A stretch of DNA of 64,000 nucleotides from NCBI GenBank assembly GCA_031552405.1, contig JAVBMN010000026.1:1-64000 (forward strand), in the 5' to 3' direction. The DNA comes from UBA1794 sp031552405. Lineage in GTDB: Bacteria; Bacteroidota; Bacteroidia; Bacteroidales; Bacteroidaceae. Shown piece after piece: positions 27,845 through 36,137 of the stretch. The position numbers were made by a program, and so were the translations under genes. A model generated the notes under the pieces. The model saw nothing but the letters and a program-made list of their open reading frames with translations, was not told the DNA's origin and made no database searches. How positions within the stretch are numbered: position 1 is the first letter of the stretch; every line of letters starts with the position of its first letter.

Positions 27845-28828
27845 ATGAGAATAGGTTCGATAGACTTGGGCGAACGCCCCATATTCCTTGCACCGATGGA
27901 AGATGTGACGGATCCGGCTTTTCGGCTGATGTGCAAACGATTCGGCGCCGACATGGTGTACACTGAGTTTATCTCTTGCGATGCCCTGGTACGAAACATT
28001 GCCCGCACCGCCCAAAAGCTGACCATCCATGAGGAAGAGCGTCCCGTAGCCATGCAGATCTACGGCCGCGAAACCGAACCGATGGTGGAAGCCGCCCGCA
28101 TGGTGGAAGCCGCTGCACCCGATGTGTTAGACATCAACTTTGGCTGTCCCGTCAAAAAGGTGGCTGGAAAAGGTGCCGGAGCAGGCATGTTGCGTAACAT
28201 CCCCAAGATGCTGGAGATTACCCGTGCCGTGGTGGATGCCGTAAAGATCCCCGTCACCGTAAAGACCCGCTTGGGCTGGGATGCCGACAATAAGATTATC
28301 GTAGAGCTCGCCGAGCAGTTGCAGGACTGTGGCATTCAAGCCCTCACCATCCACGGCCGTACCCGTGCTCAAATGTATACCGGCGAGGCCGATTGGTCAC
28401 TCATCGGCGAAGTAAAGAACAACCCTCGCATGCACATCCCCATCATCGGAAACGGAGATATCACCTCTGCCGAGAAAGCCAAAGAATATTTCGACCGCTA
28501 CGGCGTAGATGCCATTATGGTGGGTCGTGCCACCTTCGGTCGCCCCTGGATCTTCGAAGAAATCAAGCAATACCTTGCTACCGGATCTCTTCCGGAACGC
28601 AAACCCTTTGCCTGGTACTTAGACATTCTGCGCCAACAGGTGAATGACAGTATCGCCCAGCTTGACGAGCGCCGCGGCATCATTCACATCCGTCGCCACA
28701 TCGCCTCATCTACCCTTTTCAAAGGCATTCCCGATTTCAAGCAGATGCGCATCGCCCTGCTTCGTGCTGCCACACGTGAGGAATTATTCCTTCTTTTTGA
28801 GGAGGTAGAGGAGCGGTTCGGGTACTAA
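27845..28828 (+). CDS. dusB: tRNA-dihydrouridine synthase (DusB type)
   Basis: 327 aa flavoprotein that reduces uridines in the tRNA D-loop. FMN barrel start FLAPMEDVTDPAFRLMCKRFG, active-site cysteine in DINFGCPVKKVAGKGAGAG, HGRTRAQMYTGEADW, and IIGNGDITSAEKAKEY. The C-terminal helical domain includes IIHIRRHIASSTLFKGIPDF, usual for DusB. I start at 27845 (MRIGSIDLGERP) because the promoter overlaps the upstream ATG. Monocistronic and divergent from the HTCS. Confidence 0.93.
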   Translation: MRIGSIDLGERPIFLAPMEDVTDPAFRLMCKRFGADMVYTEFISCDALVRNIARTAQKLTIHEEERPVAMQIYGRETEPMVEAARMVEAAAPDVLDINFGCPVKKVAGKGAGAGMLRNIPKMLEITRAVVDAVKIPVTVKTRLGWDADNKIIVELAEQLQDCGIQALTIHGRTRAQMYTGEADWSLIGEVKNNPRMHIPIIGNGDITSAEKAKEYFDRYGVDAIMVGRATFGRPWIFEEIKQYLATGSLPERKPFAWYLDILRQQVNDSIAQLDERRGIIHIRRHIASSTLFKGIPDFKQMRIALLRAATREELFLLFEEVEERFGY

Positions 28829-28839
28829 GCCTACTACAA

Positions 28840-30513
28840 TCAACGCACACGGATCACCCTCTCATCCACCGTTTGCACATAGGTAGCACTATCCGGTAAG
28901 AACAAGGGTGAGGCGAAGCTTTTTTGGAGTTTTTGCCCGGGGAATTTCAATGCAGCAAGATCTGCAATGGAATAAAACAGGTTCGATGAGTTGAGCGGAG
29001 CCTCGCGATGTTGTTCCATCTGCCGGCGTTTTTCCGGATAAAGATTATTATAAGCCTCAGAGGTCCAGACAAACAAGGGGACATGCAACTCACAGACTGG
29101 TGGTTCTGCATGGGAATGCCCGCCTTCCGTATTTGCATCATCAAACAAAGATTCCCCGTGATCAGAAGTATATACAACTACACTTACTGCGTGTTGCTGC
29201 TTCACTATGCGGATCAGAGAATCCAACACATAATCCGTATAGAGGATTGTATTGTCATACGCATTTACTATTTTCTCCTTCGCTTCTCTGCGCAGGTCAT
29301 CATAAGATATACTCTTTTCAAACACTGGAGAAAAACGTTTAAAGGAAGAAGGATATCGAAATTCGTACTGAAAATGACTACCCGAACAGTGTAGCAGGAT
29401 AAAAAGATTCCCCTCTTCCTTCAGTTGTTCCTTCAGCTTTTCCAATAAGATACCATCGTAGTTCTTATCATTCTTATAATCCACAACTGTGAAATAAGCA
29501 TAATCGGCATCTCCTGCTATACGAGACACAAGTGCGTTTTCAGATGATTGATTTCCGATCCATGCAGTACGAAAACCCGCCTCAGAAAAAAGATCTACAA
29601 GTGATTTTTCCTTCAAAGCCAATTCCGGGTTCTGCGGAGTGGCTCTTGTAAAGAAGAGAGGAAGCGATATTGCCGTCATGTTAGCCTCTGAATACATCTG
29701 TTTGAAAGACAACAAACCCGGAAGAGCCATTAATCTGGGCGAGGTAGCCCTGCTGTATCCATTTATAGAATAATGATCATAGCGGGATGACTCACCCATC
29801 ACCCATATCACAATATGGCGTTGTGGACTGTCCTTTTTCTCAACCCCAAAGCGAAAATTCCGTAGCTTCTCCGCTGAGACATAAATAAACACACGTTCTC
29901 TCAGCACATTTTGAACCGCATACCAAAAGGAAAACGGATATACTTTATAATACTTCTCCAGAAACGAATCCTTGGCAGCAATCCACCTTGCTGCACCTTG
30001 CTCTGAGGAATGGCCTTTCCATAAGATTCCATACAGAGCCAGATTAAAGCATACATAAGCCAGAAGAAGCTTCTTCCGCCATCTTATCCCAAAAAGGAAA
30101 CGGTTGGTAATTCGCAATGTACCATATATATATACAGCGCAGAGAATCAGATGTAGTATCAGAAGATACCATGTATCTCCTATAAATTCAGCAGCTTCCC
30201 TCCAATCCGTAATCAAGACGGTACGTAATATATTGGGATTCACAGGAATCCCAATATACCAGAAATACCCTATCTCCAGTGGAGCAAAGAACAAACCTAC
30301 TCCACAAAACAGAAATGCCACTCTTGTTTTCAATACAAAAAAGGGCAAAAGCCATAACAAGAAAGCGAAGAAGAGATACTCTCCCTTCATCACCCAAGAT
30401 TCTTCCATCTCCAAGGAGAGGAACAAGGCTATCAAGTCAGGAAGAAAAAGTAGTACAAACAGTATGAATTCCCATCCACATTTCTTCCATAAACAGCATT
30501 GCTTTTCCCCCAT
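28840..30513 (-). CDS. Phosphoethanolamine transferase (EptA-like, sulfatase superfamily)
   Basis: 557 aa inner-membrane enzyme. Five membrane segments lie in residues 1-165, then a periplasmic alkaline-phosphatase-fold domain. E241 (WVMGESSRYDHYSINGY) is a metal ligand. T280 (SEANMTAISLP) sits at the position of the nucleophilic Thr of EptA. SDHGESLFDD and the downstream GHSHAEPPVCELHVPLFVW complete the metal site. The family moves phosphoethanolamine onto lipid A or other envelope glycolipids and can give resistance to cationic peptides. Last gene of a tight three-gene operon (3-base gap to the PAP2 gene). The acceptor lipid is not known. Confidence 0.86.
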   Translation of the reverse strand: MGEKQCCLWKKCGWEFILFVLLFLPDLIALFLSLEMEESWVMKGEYLFFAFLLWLLPFFVLKTRVAFLFCGVGLFFAPLEIGYFWYIGIPVNPNILRTVLITDWREAAEFIGDTWYLLILHLILCAVYIYGTLRITNRFLFGIRWRKKLLLAYVCFNLALYGILWKGHSSEQGAARWIAAKDSFLEKYYKVYPFSFWYAVQNVLRERVFIYVSAEKLRNFRFGVEKKDSPQRHIVIWVMGESSRYDHYSINGYSRATSPRLMALPGLLSFKQMYSEANMTAISLPLFFTRATPQNPELALKEKSLVDLFSEAGFRTAWIGNQSSENALVSRIAGDADYAYFTVVDYKNDKNYDGILLEKLKEQLKEEGNLFILLHCSGSHFQYEFRYPSSFKRFSPVFEKSISYDDLRREAKEKIVNAYDNTILYTDYVLDSLIRIVKQQHAVSVVVYTSDHGESLFDDANTEGGHSHAEPPVCELHVPLFVWTSEAYNNLYPEKRRQMEQHREAPLNSSNLFYSIADLAALKFPGQKLQKSFASPLFLPDSATYVQTVDERVIRVR

Positions 30514-30516
30514 ACA

Positions 30517-31485
30517 TCAATTTTTAAAATAAGGAGTGGCAAACCATTTGCGGTACATAAAGCTACAAAGCGAGTACACGAAGAAGGCCGATACGAAGCC
30601 TGCAATGGAGTCGATCAGATAATGTGCCTGGATATATACCGTAGCCATGCAAAGCAACAGGTAGAAAGGCAATAGGAAACAGAATAACTTACGATTTATA
30701 CGTGCCGACATAATCATCAGAATAGTAGAAACAGCCACGTGCGAACTGGGAAAAGCCGCTGTAGGACGTTCGCCTGCCGCCTGGGAACTCTCTACCAATC
30801 CATAGAAGAAGCCTGGCTGATCATGCAACCCCGGATGCAACTCCGGATGCAGATTAAAATAGTGGCCCAACGGAGGGAAGATGCCCAGATCCACACTTTC
30901 ATACCCGATCGCCGGAAAATAAAACTGCGGTCCGGCAACCGGCACAAACACATAAATCAGATAATATATATAGAAGGAGGCAGCCAGTACGAACGACCAT
31001 TTTTCAAACAAGTCGAACCGCCGTATAAAATAATACGTACCCACTATCAGCATCATAGGATAATAGGAAAAATAGCCTAGGTTCATAGCCTCACTCACCC
31101 ATTTGGAAGAAAAAATCTCTGAGAATGACACGGAAGGTTGCCCGCCAAATAAGGCTTGCTCTGCCTGTGCAAAGAGATGATCCAGATTGGGGAAGTGCCG
31201 GTTCAGTTCATAAGTATCCGGATACCAGTATGACAAAAGACCTAATTGCACCAGAACACGGATGAAGGTAGTAAGCGGACAGGGATAGATGCGATACAAG
31301 TACATAAGCCCCACGGTCATCAACACAATCAGACTGCGTTGCCCCAGCATGGTCCAAGGTTCTGCCAAGTGGGGAAATAATAGGATGATGATAAAGGTTG
31401 TCAGAAGGTTATAAATCATTGTCACCTTCTCCACCGCAAAAAGCCCGCGCGGTGCATCTATTCTTTTTAGTAAATCTAAAGCCAT
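30517..31485 (-). CDS. PAP2-superfamily membrane protein (inositolphosphotransferase/phosphatase-like)
   Basis: 322 aa, about seven membrane spans. The C-terminal PAP2 active site is visible: AAFPSSHVAVST (phosphatase motif 2) and ATVYIQAHYLIDSIAGF (motif 3 with His and Asp). The motif-1 Lys/Arg region is not clear. The sequence resembles AUR1/Ipt-type lipid head-group enzymes, common in sphingolipid-making Bacteroidales, but the substrate cannot be read from sequence. It overlaps the SDR gene by 10 bases and is followed 3 bases later by the phosphoethanolamine transferase, suggesting a shared envelope-lipid role. Confidence 0.75.
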   Translation of the reverse strand: MALDLLKRIDAPRGLFAVEKVTMIYNLLTTFIIILLFPHLAEPWTMLGQRSLIVLMTVGLMYLYRIYPCPLTTFIRVLVQLGLLSYWYPDTYELNRHFPNLDHLFAQAEQALFGGQPSVSFSEIFSSKWVSEAMNLGYFSYYPMMLIVGTYYFIRRFDLFEKWSFVLAASFYIYYLIYVFVPVAGPQFYFPAIGYESVDLGIFPPLGHYFNLHPELHPGLHDQPGFFYGLVESSQAAGERPTAAFPSSHVAVSTILMIMSARINRKLFCFLLPFYLLLCMATVYIQAHYLIDSIAGFVSAFFVYSLCSFMYRKWFATPYFKN

Positions 31486-32492
31486 TCTTCTTTTTTATAC
31501 CAGTTAATTGTTTCCTTCACCCCGCGTGAAAGAGTATATTGCGGTGCATAGCCCAGATCCGCACGGGCAGGCTGTATGTCACAACGCCAGTTGCGCTGCT
31601 TCATAATCTTGTATTTATCCAGATTCAACGTACTGCTCCGCTTCAGTAATGCTGCGATAGTTTGAGAAAGAAAAGATACCATCTTCAACATCCACAGCGG
31701 CAGGGTGATGCGAAACACCTGCTTTACTTCCAGTTCCTTTTGGATCAGCTCAGAGAAATCGCAAGTGCTGTATTCTTGTCCATCCGACAAAAAATAGGCC
31801 CGATTTACCACCTCGCTTTCCATGCTGCGAAGCACCGCCTGAGCTACATCCGCCACATAGATAAAAGTAAGTACCTGCGGACGATAGCCGACCGACAAGT
31901 CAAAATGCTTCTGTACACTCTGCACCATCATAAAATAATCCTTCTCCCGGGGGCCATACACTCCCGTGGGGCGTAATATTATATAAGGCATATCTTTTTG
32001 GGCACACAGGTATTCCTCCGCCCTGAGCTTACTCCATCCGTATACCGTATTGGGGCGGGGAGTATCTCCTCCACTGATGGGCTGCGCATCGTACTCATGA
32101 ATAGGGCCGTACACGCTCAGTGAGCTCAGAAAGACAAACTTGGCGGGAATCATTCCCTCCTCCCGGAGCAAATCCAGGAAACGACGGGTGTTGAGGTTGT
32201 TCACCCGGTCAAAATCGTTCTTATCATAGCATTTAGTTACTCCGGCAGTATGTATGATGTAATCCCAGCGGCCAATCTCTCCACGCCATTGGCGCAAATC
32301 GCCCCGCAAAGCATCTGTACGGTTCATATCCAACACCACCAAGCGAGCCCCCATCTGGTGCAACTCACGGGTATCACTACCCGAGCGCACTCCGGCATAC
32401 ACCTCGTAACCCGCACTTTTCAGGTAGTGCACCAAGTAATAGCCTATGAATCCGCTGGCACCTGTCACCAGTACTTTTTTTTCCTTTGTCAC
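31476..32492 (-). CDS. NAD(P)-dependent epimerase/dehydratase (extended SDR), GTG start
   Basis: 338 aa from a GTG at 32492. Rossmann motif VLVTGASGFIGYYLV near residue 7, DYIIHTAGVT, and the catalytic YGWSKLRAEEYL (Tyr-x3-Lys) near residue 160. The open frame extends to an ATG at 32633, but a promoter at 32568-32576 would start transcription downstream of all upstream ATGs; the next usable codon is this GTG, directly before KEKKVLVTG. It resembles sterol dehydrogenase/dihydroflavonol-reductase-type SDRs; its substrate is probably a lipid or nucleotide sugar. First gene of the operon. Confidence 0.82.
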   Translation of the reverse strand: MTKEKKVLVTGASGFIGYYLVHYLKSAGYEVYAGVRSGSDTRELHQMGARLVVLDMNRTDALRGDLRQWRGEIGRWDYIIHTAGVTKCYDKNDFDRVNNLNTRRFLDLLREEGMIPAKFVFLSSLSVYGPIHEYDAQPISGGDTPRPNTVYGWSKLRAEEYLCAQKDMPYIILRPTGVYGPREKDYFMMVQSVQKHFDLSVGYRPQVLTFIYVADVAQAVLRSMESEVVNRAYFLSDGQEYSTCDFSELIQKELEVKQVFRITLPLWMLKMVSFLSQTIAALLKRSSTLNLDKYKIMKQRNWRCDIQPARADLGYAPQYTLSRGVKETINWYKKEEWL

Positions 32493-32567
32493 TAAACCTC
32501 TATTTTCTTGATTCTTTGGTAAAAGCCTAAAAGCAAATACGCGACGTGAATATCTTATAAATATCCG

Positions 32568-32576
32568 GCAAAGATA
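32568..32576 (-). promoter_or_regulatory. Promoter of the SDR-PAP2-EptA operon
   Basis: Minus strand TATCTTTGC, full -7 consensus. It decides the GTG start of the SDR gene because it lies inside the longer open frame. Confidence 0.75.
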
Positions 32577-32641
32577 TAGCTTTTTTCGCAATTTTATAAG
32601 AACTTTATCATGCATCACGCACGGGATCCACATTTTTCCGT

Positions 32642-32649
32642 TACTTTTG
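32642..32649 (+). promoter_or_regulatory. -7 element of rnr
   Basis: TACTTTTG, 36 bases before the ATG at 32686. Confidence 0.7.
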
Positions 32650-32685
32650 TGAATAAATTAAAACGGGAGAAGTCCACCACGATTT

Positions 32686-34851
32686 ATGGCAAAAAAGACG
32701 AAAGAGAAAAAAGAGAAGAAGGGTAAGAAAGCCGGTAAACGAATGAAAGAAAGGGAACTGGCAGATTTGCTAATGGCCCTTTTCAAGGAATACCCCACTG
32801 AAATTCTGAGCATTAAGAAGATTGTGCGCGAGCTTCAGCTTACCACCCATCCGCAAAAAATGCTCTGCGTAGACATCCTCCGTGAGATGCGCGAAGAGGA
32901 ATACCTCAGCGAACCTGTGCCCAACCACTTCAAACTTCACTACCACGGAGTGGAAATGACCGGTACCTTCCAACGGAAAAGTAACGGAAAGAATTCCTTC
33001 CTCCCCGATGACGGTGGCGAACCCGTATTTGTGGCCGAGCGCAACTCGGCACACGCCATGAACAACGACAAAGTGCGGATCGCCTTCTTTGCCAAACGAA
33101 AGAACCGGATGGCCGAAGGCGAAGTCATCGAGATCTTGGAACGCGCCAACGACACCTTTGTGGGCACCCTTGAAGTGGGCGACAGCTATGCCTTCCTGGT
33201 AACCGAAAACCGTACACTGGCCAACGACATCTTTATCCCGCATAAATACCTGAAGAATGGAACAAGCGGCGACAAAGCTGTGGTGAAGGTCATTGAATGG
33301 CCCGACAAGGCCAAGAACCCTATCGGCGAAGTCATTGACATCCTAGGCAAGAGTGGCGACAACACCACCGAGATGCATGCCATCCTCGCCGAGTTCGGCC
33401 TGCCCTACTCCTACCCCCTCGCCGTAGAAAAGGCAGCCGAGAAGATTCCGGCGGAGATCACCAAAGAGGAAATCGCACAGCGCGAGGACTTCCGCCAAAC
33501 CACCACCTTTACCATCGACCCGCGCGATGCCAAAGACTTTGATGATGCGCTCTCTATCCGTGCCCTCGACGGAGGATTGTGGGAAGTGGGCGTACACATT
33601 GCCGACGTGAGTCATTATGTAACCGAAGGCAGCCTTATCGACAAAGAAGCCGCCCAACGTGCCACCTCCGTATACCTAGTAGACCGCACCATACCCATGC
33701 TCCCCGAGCGGTTGTGCAACTTCATCTGCTCCCTCCGTCCCGACGAGGACAAACTGGCCTACTCCGTCATCTTTAATCTCACCCCCGAAGGAGAGATCAA
33801 AGACTCCCGCATAGTACATACCGTAATCCGCAGCAACCGCCGCTTCACTTACGAAGAAGCACAGGAACGCATTGAGGGCGGACAGGGCGATTATGCCCAG
33901 GAAATCCTCACACTGGACACCCTGGCCAAGAAGCTGCGTGAGCAACGTTTTGAGAACGGTGCCATCAAATTCGACCGTGCCGAGGTAAAATTCGAGATCG
34001 ACGAGCACGGGAAACCTCTCAGCGTATACTTCAAAGAATCCAAAGATGCCCATAAGCTGGTAGAAGAATTCATGCTGCTGGCCAACCGTACCGTAGCAGA
34101 GTTCATAGGGAAAGTGCCCCGAGGGAAGAAGGCCAAAGTACTGCCTTACCGCATCCACGACCAACCGGATCCGCAGAAACTGGAGAACCTCTCCCAGCTC
34201 ATCGCCCGCTTCGGATATAAGATCCGCACCACCGGGCGTAATAAGGATGTATCCAAATCCCTCAACCACCTGATGGACGAGGTTAACGGCCGCCCGGAGC
34301 AGAACCTAGTAGAAACCGTATCCATCCGTGCCATGCAGAAAGCCCGCTACTCCACAGAGAATATCGGTCACTACGGACTGGCCTTTGAATACTACACCCA
34401 CTTCACCTCTCCCATTCGCCGCTATCCGGACACCTTGGTACACCGCCTTCTGACCCGCTATCTGGACGGAGGACGTAGCGCCATGAAAGACAAGTACGAA
34501 GAACTCTGCGACCACAGTTCCAACATGGAGCAGCTGGCAGCCTCGGCCGAACGCGCCTCCATTAAGTACAAACAGGTAGAGTTCATGAGTCAGCACCTGG
34601 GACAGATCTATGACGGAGTCATCTCCGGAGTCACCGAATGGGGACTCTTCGTGGAACTGAATGACAACAAGTGTGAAGGCCTCATCCCCATGCGCGATCT
34701 GGATGATGACTACTACGAGTTTGACGAGAAGAACTTCCGCCTCATAGGCCGCAGTCGTCGCCACATCTATGCCTTGGGTGATCCCATCACTATTAAGGTA
34801 GCACGTACTAACCTGGAGAAGAAACAACTTGATTTCACTCTGGCCGATTGA
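32686..34851 (+). CDS. rnr: Ribonuclease R
   Basis: 721 aa 3'-5' exoribonuclease that degrades structured RNA. A Lys-rich N-terminal tail (residues 1-22) precedes the winged-helix and cold-shock domains. The RNB catalytic core has TIDPRDAKDFDDALSIR near residue 280 with the metal-binding aspartates. A C-terminal S1 domain (GQIYDGVISGVTEWGLFVELN) ends at HIYALGDPITIKVARTNLEKKQLDF. The basic extension common at the C-terminus of proteobacterial RNase R is absent and is instead at the N-terminus. Single gene with its own promoter. Confidence 0.95.
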   Translation: MAKKTKEKKEKKGKKAGKRMKERELADLLMALFKEYPTEILSIKKIVRELQLTTHPQKMLCVDILREMREEEYLSEPVPNHFKLHYHGVEMTGTFQRKSNGKNSFLPDDGGEPVFVAERNSAHAMNNDKVRIAFFAKRKNRMAEGEVIEILERANDTFVGTLEVGDSYAFLVTENRTLANDIFIPHKYLKNGTSGDKAVVKVIEWPDKAKNPIGEVIDILGKSGDNTTEMHAILAEFGLPYSYPLAVEKAAEKIPAEITKEEIAQREDFRQTTTFTIDPRDAKDFDDALSIRALDGGLWEVGVHIADVSHYVTEGSLIDKEAAQRATSVYLVDRTIPMLPERLCNFICSLRPDEDKLAYSVIFNLTPEGEIKDSRIVHTVIRSNRRFTYEEAQERIEGGQGDYAQEILTLDTLAKKLREQRFENGAIKFDRAEVKFEIDEHGKPLSVYFKESKDAHKLVEEFMLLANRTVAEFIGKVPRGKKAKVLPYRIHDQPDPQKLENLSQLIARFGYKIRTTGRNKDVSKSLNHLMDEVNGRPEQNLVETVSIRAMQKARYSTENIGHYGLAFEYYTHFTSPIRRYPDTLVHRLLTRYLDGGRSAMKDKYEELCDHSSNMEQLAASAERASIKYKQVEFMSQHLGQIYDGVISGVTEWGLFVELNDNKCEGLIPMRDLDDDYYEFDEKNFRLIGRSRRHIYALGDPITIKVARTNLEKKQLDFTLAD

Positions 34852-34879
34852 CGTTTAGGCTAATTGCATTAAAATTCGA

Positions 34880-34901
34880 GGGCGGACACACAGGTCCGCC
34901 C
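34880..34901. repeat. Short REP-like hairpin between rnr and the next gene
   Basis: GGGCGGAC (34880-34887), 6-base loop, GTCCGCCC (34894-34901), then CTACC. No T-tract follows, so it is a poor terminator. The core GGGCGGA...TCCGCCCCTAC also occurs in the larger inverted repeat at 42.3 kb, so it looks like a dispersed REP-type element. Confidence 0.6.
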
Positions 34902-34909
34902 CTACCGAT

Positions 34910-35386
34910 ATGAAAACATTCCCTATTGAAGACCAGGAGCGCATTGAAGCCATCCTATCCCAAGCCCCCATCTGTTATGCCGGTATTACCGATGCCGATG
35001 GTGCACCCTACGTTCTCCCCATGAACTTCGGTTACGATGGAAAATTCTTCTACCTGCACTCCGGCCCGGAAAACAGTGCCTTGGCACAACTCCGCAAAGA
35101 TCCACGCATCTGTCTTACTCTCAGCAACCGCAATGAGCTGATACACCAACATCGTGACGTAGGATGCAGCTACCGCATGAAGGCCGAAAGCATCCTTGTA
35201 CGCGGCACCGTTACCTTCCCCGAGGAGATAGACGAGAAACGCAAAGCGCTAGACATCTTCATGGCACACTACACCACCCATCCAGTCAAATACGCCGATC
35301 CTTCGGTACAGAACGTGGTAATCTGGAAGATCCTGCCCCACTCCATCACCGCACGAGAATACGGGGTACCTCGTTACGGAAAGTAA
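34910..35386 (+). CDS. Pyridoxamine 5'-phosphate oxidase-like flavoprotein (Nim-related)
   Basis: 158 aa split-barrel FMN-binding protein. ICYAGITDADGAPYVLPMNFGYDGKFFYLHS and VGCSYRMKAESILVRGTVTF are typical of the family that includes the 5-nitroimidazole reductases NimA-J. Members are common in Bacteroidales and most are not shown to confer metronidazole resistance. It starts 58 bases after rnr and may be read through from it. The natural substrate is unknown. Confidence 0.8.
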   Translation: MKTFPIEDQERIEAILSQAPICYAGITDADGAPYVLPMNFGYDGKFFYLHSGPENSALAQLRKDPRICLTLSNRNELIHQHRDVGCSYRMKAESILVRGTVTFPEEIDEKRKALDIFMAHYTTHPVKYADPSVQNVVIWKILPHSITAREYGVPRYGK

Positions 35387-35443
35387 CTACTTTATAGGGA
35401 GTTCAGTAAACGCCAGCCTAACAAAGTCATCCTAAGTCAACTC

Positions 35444-35645
35444 GTGCCCCTAAAAACTCGTGCCCATCAACCGAAAAGTTGGTGGGCACCAGTTTATCAA
35501 TTGGTGCGCACCAGCCCACCAACTGGTGGGCACCAGTTTAGCCCCAAGACACAGGCTTGCACTTCCGTAATCTCAGGCCTGAGATTTCAAAAAACAGGCC
35601 TGAGATTTCAAAACGCAAGGCTGAGATTAGCGAAGTGCAAGCTTG
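35444..35645. repeat. Composite palindrome array, 21-22-base period (about 10 units)
   Basis: First block, GTGCGCAC type: units start at 35444, 35460, 35482, 35504 and 35526 (spacings 16, 22, 22, 22), for example GTGGGCAC, GTGCGCAC, GTGGGCAC. After a 26-base step a second block, CAGGCCTG type, starts at 35552, 35574, 35595, 35616 and 35638 (spacings 22, 21, 21, 22). Several units extend to longer palindromes, such as AATCTCAGGCCTGAGATT around 35574. No protein-coding explanation is seen. Confidence 0.88.
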
Positions 35646-35725
35646 CGTTTTCATATTGAAAGGCCAAGGATAACCGGTGGAGGCATTCGGATTTCTGCTG
35701 TAATAAAACAGAAACATGCTTCAAG

Positions 35726-35851
35726 CCTCCACGTTCCACTATCTTCTGAAACGACTTATCACAAAGGCTTTCGCGGTGGAGGGTTGTTTTTCGCACGTTC
35801 CACTCAAGGCGTTTTTGTGGAAGGACAATTCAAAAAAGTGGAACGTGGAGG
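35726..35851. repeat. 126-base element with 15-base terminal inverted repeats
   Basis: Begins with CCTCCACGTTCCACT (35726-35740) and ends with the exact complement AGTGGAACGTGGAGG (35837-35851). It also has an internal CACGTTCCACT. No open frame fills it. It may be a MITE-like element or a structured RNA/DNA element; target-site duplications were not evident. Confidence 0.75.
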
Positions 35852-36137
35852 GAGATTGTCTATTATCGCAATCTATAAAAAAGAGGTTCTTCGCCACTCC
35901 GTGGTTTCCATAAAACCATCAAAATCCACCTTATAAACTTCGTATCTATACAAAAATCAGTTTCACATACAGATCGCCTTTCAAAGAAATAGTGTACATC
36001 GTTTACACTCTTTTTGCAATACCCATCCACACACATGATATTTGCACACTGGCTTTTGGAAGGATACGCCTCCCCCATTTGGTTGAAATCCAAAGCACGA
36101 AACCTAATACAGTATTAATTTATAAAGAATTTCAATT

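Larger units (their letters stand above)
35430..35858. repeat. Long direct repeat, copy 1 (left flank of the LRR locus)
   Basis: About 430 bases that recur in the same orientation at 46036-46447. The segment 35566-35858 is roughly 90% identical to copy 2 by eye; the first 130 bases are more diverged and differ by one palindrome unit. The two copies bracket the hypothetical ORF and the three LRR genes. Confidence 0.9.
35387..36137. other. 751-base intergenic region with repeats
   Basis: Contains direct-repeat copy 1 (35430-35858), itself made of a palindrome array and a small element with terminal inverted repeats. The rest (35859-36137) is A/T-rich and holds a possible -7 element (GATATTTG) about 90 bases before the ATG at 36138. 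Open frames at 35643-35936 (plus) and 35863-36093 (minus) are not supported as genes. Confidence 0.6.

Noticed and set aside
27631..28053. N-terminal extension of the HTCS open frame
   Set aside because: It runs antisense through the dusB start and promoter; a proper signal peptide begins at 27630.
32493..32633. 47-residue N-terminal extension of the SDR protein
   Set aside because: The promoter lies inside it and the extension precedes the Rossmann motif without similarity to the family.
34910..35386. Metronidazole-resistance nim gene
   Set aside because: Only the broad flavoprotein family can be supported; no insertion-sequence promoter or specific Nim residues could be confirmed.
35444..35645. 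CRISPR array
   Set aside because: The repeated unit is only 8 bases (up to about 18 as an extended palindrome), the spacing is 21-22 bases, the spacers are themselves similar, and no cas gene is near.
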